A stretch of 64,000 nt of DNA from Cryobacterium zongtaii. Lineage in GTDB: Bacteria > Actinomycetota > Actinomycetes > Actinomycetales > Microbacteriaceae. The position numbers and the translations under genes were made by a program. Below are positions 24,608-32,812 of the stretch, one piece after another. Numbering within the stretch: position 1 is the first letter of the stretch; the number at the start of each line of letters is the position of its first letter. The notes beneath the pieces were generated by a model. The model ran no database searches. It was not told the DNA's origin and worked only from the letters and a program-made list of their open reading frames with translations. The stretch covers positions 186,001 to 250,000 of the forward strand of contig NZ_PPXD01000001.1 in NCBI RefSeq assembly GCF_002909375.1, written 5' to 3'.

Positions 24608-25441
24608 TCACTCCTCGGTGGCGGTGGCGGTGGCGGTAATGGTGGCACCGGGCGCGGATTCCGCGCCGTCGGTCTCGATCCTGGCACCGGAGGCGGCAGG
24701 CTGAGCCACCGGCAGCTGAGCGGCGTCGAACCGGCCGGACTCGGCATCGATGGTGAGCACCCGGCCGATCAGCGGCTCGCCGGTGCCGGTGATCAGGCGG
24801 ACGGCCTCCGCCGCCAGGATCGCGCCGGCCTGGCCGCGCAACGCACCGAGCACGCCGGGGTCGGCGGGGGCAGCGGCCGCGCCGGTCGCATCCGTGCCGA
24901 AGAAGTCGCGCAACCGGGTCGAGCGCTGGCCGCTGCGTCGTGGTGGGCTCGACCAGAACACCGACACCTCGGCGTTGCCGCGCGCCACGGAGCCCCACAC
25001 CAGCGGCAGGCCGAGGCTGGCGCAGGTGTCGCCAACGAGGAACGGCTGCGGGGTGAGGTCGCTGCCGTCGATCACCAGGTCGTAGCCGCCGAGGATGCGG
25101 GTAGCCGACTCGGCCGTGAGGTCCTCGTCGTGCGCCGTCACGGCGGTGTCGGGGGAGAGGGTCAGGATGGTGGTGGTGGCGAGCACCAGGGCGTCGACGT
25201 CGAGCGGGCCCACGTCGGCCAGCCCAATGGTGCCCACCCCGGCCGCGGCGAGGGAACGCACGGCGGGCGCGCTGAGGCCCGTGGTGCCCAGCACCAGCAC
25301 GCGGGCGGCCGCGAGGCGGCGGTGCCCGAGGTCATCGATCGGGGGCAGTCGCAGCTGGGGCAGGTTGCGCACCTGCTGCAGACGCGCGGTTTCGGTGGGG
25401 CTGAGCGGGCCGGTGGGCTCGACGAGAGGGGGAAGTGCCAT
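24608..25441 (-). CDS. Degenerate MoeB/ThiF (E1-like) family protein
   Basis: Its 277 residues follow the ThiF/MoeB Rossmann domain: ARVLVLGTTGLSAPAVRSLA, AAGVGTIGLADVGPLDVDAL, YDLVIDGSDLTPQPFLVGD, LPLVWGSVARGNAEVSVFW. Key catalytic parts look lost. The GxGGLG nucleotide loop reads GTTGLS. The segment that normally carries the Arg finger and adenylation lysine (NLQRQ...K) is missing after LDVDAL. No CxxC zinc pairs are present. An active adenylyltransferase is therefore doubtful. The ATG at 25441 was chosen because TACCGT lies 6 nt before it. The gene precedes DUF6457. Confidence 0.72.
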   Translation of the reverse strand: MALPPLVEPTGPLSPTETARLQQVRNLPQLRLPPIDDLGHRRLAAARVLVLGTTGLSAPAVRSLAAAGVGTIGLADVGPLDVDALVLATTTILTLSPDTAVTAHDEDLTAESATRILGGYDLVIDGSDLTPQPFLVGDTCASLGLPLVWGSVARGNAEVSVFWSSPPRRSGQRSTRLRDFFGTDATGAAAAPADPGVLGALRGQAGAILAAEAVRLITGTGEPLIGRVLTIDAESGRFDAAQLPVAQPAASGARIETDGAESAPGATITATATATEE

Positions 25442-25447
25442 GACACC

Positions 25448-25453
25448 ACGGTA
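25448..25453 (-). promoter_or_regulatory. -10 element of the MoeB-like gene (leaderless)
   Basis: TACCGT on the minus strand, 6 nt before the ATG at 25441; it decides that start against an upstream ATG 13 codons earlier. Confidence 0.55.
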
Positions 25454-25511
25454 CGCGGCAATCGTCCCCGGCATGCCCACGCCGCCCCGACCATCGAAGC
25501 AGCCACGGTCC

Positions 25512-25565
25512 CGCTCTCGCGTGTCGTCCCTTCCGCGAGAGCGGCCGGATGGCTACTTCGCGGCG
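25512..25565. repeat. Dispersed palindromic repeat, copy 1
   Basis: CCGCTCTCGCG and CGCGAGAGCGG form an 11-bp hairpin around TGTCGTCCCTTC. The element continues into GGCCGGATGGCTACTTCGCGG. The same order of words occurs twice in tandem at 33982-34124 (GGCCGCGTGGCTGCTTCGCGG). It lies in the 255-nt gap between the divergent MoeB-like and fdhD genes. Confidence 0.6.
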
Positions 25566-25696
25566 CTCCAAGCAGCCATAAGAACGCTTTCGCGAACGGC
25601 CCGGTCCCTCCCACCATTCGAATCCGAGGATTAGGCTCGAAGGAGGTTCCGGTGATCCCGCACGGCACACCTGACGCACTCCCGAGGAGGGCACCC

Positions 25697-26545
25697 ATGA
25701 GTAGAGTCACGGCACGGCGCAAGATCACCCGGCTTACGGTGGGCCAGCCGCCGATCCGCCGGGAGGACGTGCTCGCGGTCGAGGAGCCGCTCGAGATGCG
25801 GGTCAACGGCCGTTCCCTGGCCGTGACCATGCGCACCCCCGGCCACGACGTTGATCTGGCCGCCGGTTTCCTGGTCTCCGAGGGCATCCTCACCCGGGCG
25901 GAGCACCTCGCCACCGCCCGGTACTGCGCCGGCGCCACCGCGGAGGGCGTGAACACCTACAACGTGCTCGACCTGCGCCTGGCGCCCGGCGTCGCCGGGC
26001 CCACCCCCGGCATGGAGCGGAACTTCCTCACCACCAGTTCCTGCGGGCTGTGCGGCAAGGAAAGCATCGACGCCGTGCGCACCAAGTCCACCTGGGACGT
26101 GCGGGCGGATGCCGTCCGCGTCGACGCCGGATTGCTCACGACGTTCCCCGACACGTTGCGCCAGGCGCAGGCGGTGTTCGAGAAGACCGGGGGCCTGCAC
26201 GCGGCCGCCCTGTTCGACGGGGCCACGGGCGAGATGCTGGTGCTGCGGGAAGACGTGGGCCGGCACAACGCCGTCGACAAGGTGATCGGCTGGGCGGTCA
26301 AAGAGAACCTGCTCCCTTTGCGCGGGACCGTGCTGATGGTCTCCAGCCGGGCCAGCTTCGAACTCGCCCAGAAGGCGCTGATGGCCGGCATCCCGGTGCT
26401 CGCCGCGGTGTCGGCGCCGTCGTCGCTCTCCGCCGAGTTCGCGCACGAGGTGGGCCTGACGTTGGTCGGCTTCCTCCGCGGCGACTCGATGGTGATCTAC
26501 GCCGGCGAGGAGCGCATCGTGCAGGGCGCGCTCGCCGCGGTCTGA
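25697..26545 (+). CDS. fdhD: Formate dehydrogenase accessory sulfurtransferase
   Basis: FdhD passes sulfur from a cysteine desulfurase to the molybdenum cofactor of formate dehydrogenase-type enzymes. The 282 residues show the active-site pair C116 and C119 in LTTSSCGLCGKES, preceded by GHDVDLAAGFLVSEGIL and followed by REDVGRHNAVDKVIGWA and SSRASFELAQKALMAGIP. The ATG has GAGGAGGG upstream. It converges on the FdhF/YdeP oxidoreductase gene, its likely client. Confidence 0.95.
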   Translation: MSRVTARRKITRLTVGQPPIRREDVLAVEEPLEMRVNGRSLAVTMRTPGHDVDLAAGFLVSEGILTRAEHLATARYCAGATAEGVNTYNVLDLRLAPGVAGPTPGMERNFLTTSSCGLCGKESIDAVRTKSTWDVRADAVRVDAGLLTTFPDTLRQAQAVFEKTGGLHAAALFDGATGEMLVLREDVGRHNAVDKVIGWAVKENLLPLRGTVLMVSSRASFELAQKALMAGIPVLAAVSAPSSLSAEFAHEVGLTLVGFLRGDSMVIYAGEERIVQGALAAV

Positions 26546-26582
26546 CCCGGCCGCAACAGCTGCCCGCCTCAGCGGCCCGGCG

Positions 26583-28895
26583 TCAGCTCAGAACCGGCAG
26601 CCCGGCCTCGTGCGGGATGAACCGCACGCACATGGCCTTGTAGCCGGGGGTGTTCGATTCCCGGGCCACCAACTCCCGGTGCATCAGCTGGTTCGCCTCG
26701 GGGAAGTACGCCGCCGCGCAGCCGCGCGGGGTGGGGTACACCACGAGCCTGAACTTGTCGGCCCGGCGTTCCTGCCCGCCGAAGGTGCTGATCACGTCGA
26801 CCAGATCGCGGTCCGCAAAGCCCAGCTCGGTGACGTCGTCAGCGTGGATGAGGATCACCCGGCGGCCGTCCTTGATGCCGCGATAGCGGTCATCCAGCCC
26901 GTAGAAGGTGGTGTTGTACTGGTCGTGGCTGCGCATGGTCTGCAGAATCAGGTGCCCGGGCGGTGGGGTGAGGTACTCCAGCGGGCTCACCGTGAACCGG
27001 GCACGGCCGATGTCGGTGGCGAAGCTGCGGGTGTCGCGCGGCGGGTTGGGCAGCACAAAGCCGTTCTTGTCGCGCAGCCGCTTATTGAAGTCCTCAAAAC
27101 CCGGCAGCACCCGGGCGATGTGGTCGCGGATGACGTCGTAGTCCTCCGCCATCGCCTTCCAGTCCACCGGGTGGTCGTCGCCGAGCGTGGCCCTGGCCAT
27201 CCGCGCCACGATCACCGGTTCGGCCAGCAGGTGCTCGGAGACCGGGGCGAGCCTGCCCTGGGTGGAGTGCACCATCGACATCGAGTCCTCTACCGACAGA
27301 ACCTGCCGGCCCGACGGATGCTTGTCATCGGTGTCGGTGCGGCCCAGCGTCGGCAGAATGAGCGAGGTGACCCCGTGCATCACATGCGACCGGTTCGGCT
27401 TGGTGGAGATGTGCACGGTCAGGCCCACCCGCTGCATCGCGGCCTCGAGCAGGTCGGTGTCGCTGCAGGCGAGCGCGAAGTTGCCGCCCATCGACACGAA
27501 AACGTCGACGTCGTCGTTCTCGAACGCCTCGACGGTGTTCACCGAATCGAGGCCGTGCTCGCGGGGTGAGACGATGCCGAACTCGGCGTCGAGCGCGGCG
27601 AGCATGGCCTCCTTGGGCTTCTCCCACACCCCCATGGTGCGGTCGCCCTGCACGTTGGAATGCCCGCGTACCGGGCAGGCGCCGGCGCCGGGCTTGCCGA
27701 AGTTACCCTGCAGCAACAGCAGGTTGATGATCTCCTTGAGAGTGTTCACCGAGTGCGGCTGCTGGGTCAGGCCCAGCGCCCAGCAGATGATGGTGGCCTT
27801 CGACGCGGCGAGCATCTTCGCGACCACGCTGATCTCCAGACGCGACAGGCCGGTGGCCTTCTCGGTTTCGACCCAGTCGATCTCGGTGCGGGCGGCCCGG
27901 TAGGCCTCGATGCCGTCGGTGTTCAGGTCGATGAACTCCTGGTCCACCACGGAACCGGGTACCCGGGCCTCCTCCTCGAGCAGCAGGTGGCCGAGCGCCT
28001 GGAACAGGGCCAGGTCACCGCCGACCTTGATCTGCAGGTACTCGTCGGCCAACGGCACCCCGTGGCCCACCAGACCGGTGGGGGTCTGCGGGTCCTTGAA
28101 GTTGAACAGCCCGGCCTCGGGCAGCGGGTTCACGGCGACGACCTTGCCGCCGTTGGCCTTGCAGTCGGCCAGGGCGGACAGCATCCGTGGGTGGTTGGTG
28201 CCCGGGTTCTGGCCCACCACCAGAATCAGTTCGGCCACGTGGATGTCCTCCAGCGAGACGGTGCCCTTGCCGATGCCGATCGTGGGGTTCAGCGCCGACC
28301 CGGAGGATTCGTGGCACATGTTCGAGCAGTCCGGCAGGTTGTTGGTGCCGATCGACCGGGCGAACAGTTGGTACAGGAACGCGGTCTCGTTGGCGGTGCG
28401 GCCCGAGGTGTAAAACACGGTGCGGTCCGCGGTGGTGGCGCGGATCTTCTCGCCGATCAGCGCGAAGGCGTCTTCCCAGGCGATGGGGGAGTAGTGGGTG
28501 TCGCCGGGGCGCACCACCACGGGCTGCGAGATACGGCCCTGGTTGCCCAGCCAGTACTCGGTCTTGTCGGCCAGGTCGGCGAGCGAGTGCTCGGCCCAGA
28601 ATCCCGGTCCGACGGTGCGGAGGGTGTTCTCCTCGGCCACGGCCTTGGCGCCGTTCTCGCAGAACTCGGCGGTTTTGCGATGCCCGGTCGACTCCGGCCA
28701 GGCGCAGCCCGGGCAGTCGGTGCCGTTTCGCTGGTTGAGCCGCAGCAGCGCCCGGGCGGTGCGACCGACCCCGGCCTGCGCGATGCCGCGGTCCAGCGCC
28801 ACCACCACCGCCTCGAGGCCGGCGGCGGCCTTCTTGGGGGTGCCGATAACGAGGTCGTCTTCGTTGATGTCCTTGACCGGTGCGCGACGTGTCAT
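26583..28895 (-). CDS. FdhF/YdeP family molybdopterin oxidoreductase
   Basis: A 770-residue molybdopterin-guanine-dinucleotide enzyme of the YdeP group, related to the catalytic subunit of formate dehydrogenases. The N-terminus has C61-x2-C64 in GTDCPGCAWPE, then FYTSGRTANETAFLYQLFAR, NLPDCSNMCHESSGSAL, and a C-terminal molydop-binding domain with TMRSHDQYNTTFYGLDDRYR and GCAAAYFPEANQL. No in-frame TGA suggests selenocysteine. The true electron donor of YdeP proteins is often unknown, so formate is an assumption. CAGGAT lies 6 nt before the ATG. Confidence 0.9.
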   Translation of the reverse strand: MTRRAPVKDINEDDLVIGTPKKAAAGLEAVVVALDRGIAQAGVGRTARALLRLNQRNGTDCPGCAWPESTGHRKTAEFCENGAKAVAEENTLRTVGPGFWAEHSLADLADKTEYWLGNQGRISQPVVVRPGDTHYSPIAWEDAFALIGEKIRATTADRTVFYTSGRTANETAFLYQLFARSIGTNNLPDCSNMCHESSGSALNPTIGIGKGTVSLEDIHVAELILVVGQNPGTNHPRMLSALADCKANGGKVVAVNPLPEAGLFNFKDPQTPTGLVGHGVPLADEYLQIKVGGDLALFQALGHLLLEEEARVPGSVVDQEFIDLNTDGIEAYRAARTEIDWVETEKATGLSRLEISVVAKMLAASKATIICWALGLTQQPHSVNTLKEIINLLLLQGNFGKPGAGACPVRGHSNVQGDRTMGVWEKPKEAMLAALDAEFGIVSPREHGLDSVNTVEAFENDDVDVFVSMGGNFALACSDTDLLEAAMQRVGLTVHISTKPNRSHVMHGVTSLILPTLGRTDTDDKHPSGRQVLSVEDSMSMVHSTQGRLAPVSEHLLAEPVIVARMARATLGDDHPVDWKAMAEDYDVIRDHIARVLPGFEDFNKRLRDKNGFVLPNPPRDTRSFATDIGRARFTVSPLEYLTPPPGHLILQTMRSHDQYNTTFYGLDDRYRGIKDGRRVILIHADDVTELGFADRDLVDVISTFGGQERRADKFRLVVYPTPRGCAAAYFPEANQLMHRELVARESNTPGYKAMCVRFIPHEAGLPVLS

Positions 28896-28901
28896 GACCC
28901 C

Positions 28902-28907
28902 ATCCTG
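28902..28907 (-). promoter_or_regulatory. -10 element of the FdhF/YdeP gene (leaderless)
   Basis: CAGGAT on the minus strand, 6 nt before the ATG at 28895. Confidence 0.45.
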
Positions 28908-28977
28908 CTCCTGTCGGAGCCGGATGCGTGCACCGGGTGCTCGCGGGTTTTGCGCTTTTACCGGGCCAAACGGATGC

Positions 28978-29400
28978 TCACGCGGCCAGCCCGTGTGAGC
29001 GGCGACCGTCCGCGCCCACGTTGCCCGCGGCCACGTCGGTGCCGTCGGGCACCCGGGTGTCCCGGTCCAGGCGTACACCGGCGGCGATCCGCACGTTGCG
29101 GCCGATGCGCACATGGCTGCCCAGGTGGGCACCGCCCGAGACGAGGCTGCCCTCGCCGATGTGCACGTTTTGGCCGACGAACACCTTGTCGCCGATGACG
29201 ACGTCGTGGTCGATCCAGCTGCCCGGCCCGACCCACGACTCCCGGCCCACCTGCGCGCCTGACTCGATGTAGGCGGACTCGGAGATGAACGCGCTCGGTT
29301 GCACGGTCGACTTGCCGGACACCCACCCATTGCCGTTGGGGTGTCGGCGGTACTTCTCGATCACGCCGGTCTCCACCTCGACGTCGATGTTCTTGCGCAC
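28978..29400 (-). CDS. Left-handed beta-helix hexapeptide-repeat protein
   Basis: A 140-residue protein whose middle (about 32-115) is a run of hexapeptide turns: SAFISESAYIESGAQVGRES, WIDHDVVIGDKVFVGQNVHI, SHVRIGRNVRIAAGVRL. That is the fold of acyl/acetyl-transferases, but no acceptor domain or catalytic histidine motif can be named, so it may be structural. The GTG at 29400 has AGGAGAGGAG just upstream. The oxidoreductase gene follows 82 nt downstream on the same strand, possibly with its own promoter. Confidence 0.72.
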   Translation of the reverse strand: MRKNIDVEVETGVIEKYRRHPNGNGWVSGKSTVQPSAFISESAYIESGAQVGRESWVGPGSWIDHDVVIGDKVFVGQNVHIGEGSLVSGGAHLGSHVRIGRNVRIAAGVRLDRDTRVPDGTDVAAGNVGADGRRSHGLAA

Positions 29401-29584
29401 TGGGCTCCTCTCCTGACGCGCGGTATGTGCGCCGTCCTGCGCCGAAGCGCCGATTACGCGCCCGCGGCCGGACTACAGCACACCAGAATGCGCGTCTACG
29501 GAGGGGGAAACACTGAAGACTCGCAGGACATTCCGTGCGCGTGCCCAGTCTCGGCCGGCCGTTGTGGGATTGCGGTGACGATCC

Positions 29585-29590
29585 TAGGGT
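29585..29590 (+). promoter_or_regulatory. -10 element of the VOC protein gene (leaderless)
   Basis: TAGGGT, then GGGGCC and the ATG at 29597. The rest of the 29401-29596 divergent gap shows nothing else that I can support. Confidence 0.55.
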
Positions 29591-29596
29591 GGGGCC

Positions 29597-29998
29597 ATGG
29601 CCAGAGGTGAGCTGTTCCCGGTCGTCAATTGTGTCGATCTCGCGACCACCTGGAGATGGTACGCGAGAGTGCTGTCCGGCGTTGTCGACTACCGGTTTCC
29701 CGAGCGCGGTGAGCCGGACTACCTCACCCTGCGCATCGGTGCCGGTCAGGTCGCCCTCGGTCGGGGCACGGCGCCGGCCCTCTACGGCGAGACCCCCCGC
29801 CCGGCGACCGGGCACGCCGTGGACCTGTGTCTGTACGTGCCCGATCTGGCGGCCGTGGTCGAGGCCGCGGCCGACGCTGTCGTGGTGCCGCCGGCCGACA
29901 TGCCGTGGGGTGAACGGGTCGCGTACCTGCTCGATCCCGAGGGCATCATGCTCCTGGTGATCCAGGATGCCGACAGCAACGAATCGGGGCCGTCGTGA
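29597..29998 (+). CDS. VOC (glyoxalase/bleomycin-resistance) family protein
   Basis: A 133-residue single VOC fold: FPVVNCVDLATTWRWYARVL is the first beta-alpha unit, YLTLRIGAGQVALGRGTAP the middle strands, and GERVAYLLDPEGIMLLVIQ the typical closing segment with the conserved DPEG turn. Members include dioxygenases, isomerases and drug-binding proteins; nothing here specifies a substrate. It stands alone between the hexapeptide-repeat gene (divergent) and tRNA-Lys (opposite strand). Confidence 0.78.
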   Translation: MARGELFPVVNCVDLATTWRWYARVLSGVVDYRFPERGEPDYLTLRIGAGQVALGRGTAPALYGETPRPATGHAVDLCLYVPDLAAVVEAAADAVVVPPADMPWGERVAYLLDPEGIMLLVIQDADSNESGPS

Positions 29999-30066
29999 GC
30001 AGCCAGGCGCGGCACGATCGACCGGCCGGGTCCCGGCACCCGAGAACACCCCCGGCGTTAAGAAAG

Positions 30067-30139
30067 TGGGCCCCGTCGGGCTCGAACCGACGACCCAAGG
30101 ATTAAAAGTCCTTTGCTCTACCAACTGAGCTAGAGGCCC
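30067..30139 (-). tRNA. tRNA-Lys (anticodon TTT)
   Basis: The minus strand folds as a complete cloverleaf of 73 nt. Acceptor arms GGGCCTC and GGGGCCC pair with one T-G wobble. The D arm is AGCTCAGTTGGTAGAGC. The anticodon stem-loop AAGGACTTTTAATCCTT carries anticodon TTT. The T arm is TCGGTTCGAGCCCGA. The discriminator is A, and CCA is not encoded. Confidence 0.96.
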
Positions 30140-30187
30140 GCGGTTAATAACTTAGCGTGGATTGGCGGACGGTTTTTGTGACTAGCG

Positions 30188-30199
30188 TGGATGCATCCG
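30188..30199. repeat. Perfect palindrome containing GGATGCATCC
   Basis: TGGATGCATCCG holds the ten-base palindrome GGATGCATCC in the 139-nt gap between tRNA-Lys and the next gene. Nothing else in that gap is supported beyond a possible tRNA promoter (TAAGTT on the minus strand at 30149-30154). Confidence 0.4.
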
Positions 30200-30278
30200 C
30201 CACAGACGTCGGCCGGCAACACCCACACCATCCGGCGACGTACCCGACTACGCTGCCCTGAAAGCCAGGAGGAGAGCG

Positions 30279-30908
30279 ATGGCCGACGATTTCCACAAGC
30301 CCACCCAGTTCTCGGGCGCCAAGTTCGAATCGATGATGGGCGGCGAAGATCCCGCGCAGATCAGCCGGGTCGCCCACGAGACCGCCCAGGCGTTGATCGC
30401 CAGGGTGCGTGACAGCCCCGACCCCGAGGTCGTGGAGCGCCTGGTGGCGTACACCGACGAGCACGGCATCGACGCGGTGGCGGAGCTGTGGTCGCGGGCC
30501 ACGCCGCGCAGCCTGCCGGGCGCGCTCTGGCGCATCTACCTGGTGCGGCTGCTGATCCGGCAGGATGCCGATGGCACGGCGTTCCTTTACCAGCGCGGTA
30601 TCGACGTGGCCGTCACCATCGACCCCCTCGTCGCCGGTGCGGCGGTGCCGACCGGTCCGGCCGAGATCATCCTGCTCGCCGACGAGATCCTCCGGGGTGT
30701 GTTCACCGGCGACTTCGCCGTCGCCCTGGACCGGGCAGCCGCCTTCTGCCGGGTGATCGGAGCCGGCTGCGCGAGTGTCGCCGACGACCTGGACAGCACC
30801 GAACCTGGCCGGTCCTCGGAGCTGACCACCCGGGCCCTGCGGTTCTCCACCACCGCGCAGGAGTTCACCTCCTGCGCCCGGCTGTGGCGCAGCGACTCCC
30901 TCGAATAA
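30279..30908 (+). CDS. Conserved actinobacterial protein of unknown function
   Basis: A soluble protein of 209 residues. After HKPTQFSGAKFESMMGGEDP it is mostly helical, with ERLVAYTDEHGIDAVAELWS, LPGALWRIYLVRLLIRQDAD and FSTTAQEFTSCARLWRSDSL. It has no membrane helix, zinc motif or catalytic pattern. I recognise the type from related actinobacterial genomes only as an uncharacterised protein. AGGAGGAGA gives a strong ribosome site before the ATG. The candidate small RNA and sigK lie downstream on the same strand. Confidence 0.8.
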   Translation: MADDFHKPTQFSGAKFESMMGGEDPAQISRVAHETAQALIARVRDSPDPEVVERLVAYTDEHGIDAVAELWSRATPRSLPGALWRIYLVRLLIRQDADGTAFLYQRGIDVAVTIDPLVAGAAVPTGPAEIILLADEILRGVFTGDFAVALDRAAAFCRVIGAGCASVADDLDSTEPGRSSELTTRALRFSTTAQEFTSCARLWRSDSLE

Positions 30909-30949
30909 TTTCCCGGGCATCCCGGAATGAACTCTCAGCCGATGTCGTT

Positions 30950-30955
30950 TACACT
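30950..30955 (+). promoter_or_regulatory. -10 element of the candidate small RNA
   Basis: TACACT; the transcript would begin near 30961, at the base of the 10-bp closing stem. Confidence 0.5.
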
Positions 30956-30961
30956 TGATGC

Positions 30962-31079
30962 TGGCCGGACCGTAGTAACCCCGGGCTCCAATATTCGCCG
31001 TCTAGAACGGCCTCACGCCGAGAGGCGTTCTGCGGTCCGGCCTTCACTTTGCCCGGCGGCCACCCGGGCGGATCTTTTT
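30962..31079 (+). ncRNA. Candidate structured small RNA or leader before sigK
   Basis: A closing stem GGCCGGACCG (30963-30972) pairs perfectly with CGGTCCGGCC (31033-31042). Inside it AGAAC-g-GCCTC pairs with GAGGCGTTCT around ACGCCGA. Downstream GCCCGG (31051-31056) pairs with CCGGGC (31064-31069), and T5 follows at 31075-31079, resembling a weak intrinsic terminator. A promoter hexamer lies just upstream. No open frame fits. It could be a free RNA of about 118 nt or a regulatory leader of sigK, whose ATG is 67 nt further on. I could not match it to a known family. Confidence 0.5.
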
Positions 31080-31145
31080 CGCTCCAGACCAATCCAGCAG
31101 GGACTCGGTACCGAACCCTAAGCATGGGAGGGGACTGGACCTGAC

Positions 31146-31739
31146 ATGCTGGATCTCATGACTGCTGAGTTCGACCTCGACGCCTCGTCGACAGCGCCTT
31201 CGAAAGAAGAGCTGCTCGCTCGGGTAGCCGAAGGCGACCAATCGGCTTTCGGTGAGCTTTACGACCAGATCGCTCCACGGGTGCTTGGCCTTGTCAAGCG
31301 CGTACTGATCGATCACGCACAGTCGGAGGAAGTGACACAGGAGATTTTCTTGGAGATCTGGCAGACGGCATCGCGGTACGAGTCGCAGCGTGGCGGGGCC
31401 TCGACCTGGATCATGACCATGGCGCACCGACGTGCGATCGACCGGATTCGGTCGTCGCAGGCCGGCCGCGACCGGGACACCAAAATCGGAATCCGCGACC
31501 TCGCGGTTCCCTATGACCACGTCGCCGAAACCGTCGAGGTCAAAATCGAGCATGAAAGGGTGGAGAAGGCGATGTCCAGACTGACCGAACTGCAACGCCA
31601 GGCCGTGAGCCTGTCGTACTTCAGCGGTTTCAGTCACCGTGAGGTCGCCGACCACCTGCACATCCCGCTCGGCACCGTGAAAACCCGGCTGCGCGACGGG
31701 TTAATTCGTCTGCGAGATGAACTGGGGGTGGGCGCATGA
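31146..31739 (+). CDS. sigK: ECF RNA polymerase sigma factor SigK
   Basis: A 197-residue extracytoplasmic-function sigma factor. Region 2 (about 22-95) has FGELYDQIAPRVLGLVKRVL, SEEVTQEIFLEIWQTASRYE and STWIMTMAHRRAIDRIRSSQ. Region 4 (about 138-190) has RLTELQRQAVSLSYFSGFSH and IPLGTVKTRLRDGLIRLRDE. The sequence and the following RskA-type gene point to the SigK group, which in mycobacteria controls secreted and redox-related proteins. The ATG at 31146 has GGGAGGGG 12 nt upstream; a second ATG follows at 31158. The stop overlaps rskA (ATGA). Confidence 0.9.
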   Translation: MLDLMTAEFDLDASSTAPSKEELLARVAEGDQSAFGELYDQIAPRVLGLVKRVLIDHAQSEEVTQEIFLEIWQTASRYESQRGGASTWIMTMAHRRAIDRIRSSQAGRDRDTKIGIRDLAVPYDHVAETVEVKIEHERVEKAMSRLTELQRQAVSLSYFSGFSHREVADHLHIPLGTVKTRLRDGLIRLRDELGVGA

Positions 31740-32686
31740 GCGACACCGACAAGCCCGACACCGATCTGACCGGCAACGGTCCCACCAACAACCCGGCCGA
31801 CCTGGCCGGCGCATACGCCCTGCACGCCCTCAGCGCCGACGAGGCCGCCGAATACGAGCGGTACCTGGCTCAGTCGGAGCAGGCCCGCATCGAGGCCGCC
31901 GAACTCAGCGACACCGCCGTGGCCCTCGGCCTGTCGGTAGCGCCCGTGCAGCCCTCCAGCGCGCTCAAGGCCGGCCTGATGGCACAGCTGGCCTCCACCC
32001 CGCAGCTCTCCCCGCTCCCGCCCGCAGCCGACTCGGTGACTCCTGACGAACCCACCGCCACGACGGATGCGCCGCCCGCGGCCATCCCGATCGGTTCCGG
32101 GTCCGCTCGTGCCGTTCCCGGCGCCGCCTCGACTTCGGCGTCCTCGGCCGACAAGTTCGCCGCCGGCAAGGGATCCGCCGCCGCCCCGGGCTCTGCCGCC
32201 GAACGAGCCCAGCGCCGCTGGTTCCAGCGTCCCGCCGGGTACCTCGTCGCGGCAGCGGCCGCCGCCGCCCTCTTCGTCGGCGGCACGTTCGCCGGCCAAG
32301 CCCTCTACGGCGATCCCAGCCAGGACTTCGCCCAAGAGCAGGCCGCCAGCCTCGCCGAGATCAACGCGGCCTCCGACAGCCAGCGGGCGTCGACCAAGAC
32401 CGCCGACGGCCAGGATGCCACGCTGGTGTGGTCCGGAGAGCTCGGCCTGTCCGCGATCATCGTCGACGACCTGCCCGCCCTCGGCGACGACCAGGACTAC
32501 CAGCTCTGGTACATCGGAACCGCAGGGCCCGTCCCGGCCGGCACCTTCGACTCCGACGGCTCCGGCACCGCCTGGCGGGTGCTCGACGGCACCATGTCCG
32601 CCGGTGACGCCGTCGGTGTCACGGTGGAACCCTCGGGTGGATCCGAGCAGCCCACCAGCGACCCGATCGTCGCCATCCAGAGCTAG
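31736..32686 (+). CDS. rskA: Anti-sigma-K factor RskA-like membrane protein
   Basis: A 316-residue single-pass anti-sigma factor. The N-terminal part (ADLAGAYALHALSADEAAEY) is the sigma-binding zinc-finger-like helix set without obvious zinc ligands. A Ser/Ala/Pro-rich linker follows, then one membrane helix (YLVAAAAAAALFVGGTFAGQ) and an outer RskA domain with DGQDATLVWSGELGLSAIIV and YQLWYIG. It should hold SigK inactive until cleaved. It is translationally coupled to sigK by a 4-nt overlap. Confidence 0.9.
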   Translation: MSDTDKPDTDLTGNGPTNNPADLAGAYALHALSADEAAEYERYLAQSEQARIEAAELSDTAVALGLSVAPVQPSSALKAGLMAQLASTPQLSPLPPAADSVTPDEPTATTDAPPAAIPIGSGSARAVPGAASTSASSADKFAAGKGSAAAPGSAAERAQRRWFQRPAGYLVAAAAAAALFVGGTFAGQALYGDPSQDFAQEQAASLAEINAASDSQRASTKTADGQDATLVWSGELGLSAIIVDDLPALGDDQDYQLWYIGTAGPVPAGTFDSDGSGTAWRVLDGTMSAGDAVGVTVEPSGGSEQPTSDPIVAIQS

Positions 32687-32812
32687 CTCGCTCGCCAACG
32701 GCCCCGCGCCCGGTGCCGGCACCTGCCGGTCCGGACCGGGCCGGCCCGTACCTGCCCGTGCCGGTCGGCGCCGGCCCGCGTGGCGCGAGGCCAGCATCCC
32801 GACGATCCCGAC

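Noticed and set aside
24251..25696. Long plus-strand extension upstream of fdhD
   Set aside because: The open frame continues about 480 codons before the fdhD ATG, but it is antisense to the DUF6457 and MoeB-like genes, and fdhD has a clear ribosome site at its own ATG.
30962..31043. tRNA-Sec or another tRNA-like gene on the minus strand
   Set aside because: The 10-bp terminal stem invites it, but no T arm with GTTCGA, no D arm and no 7-nt anticodon loop can be drawn.
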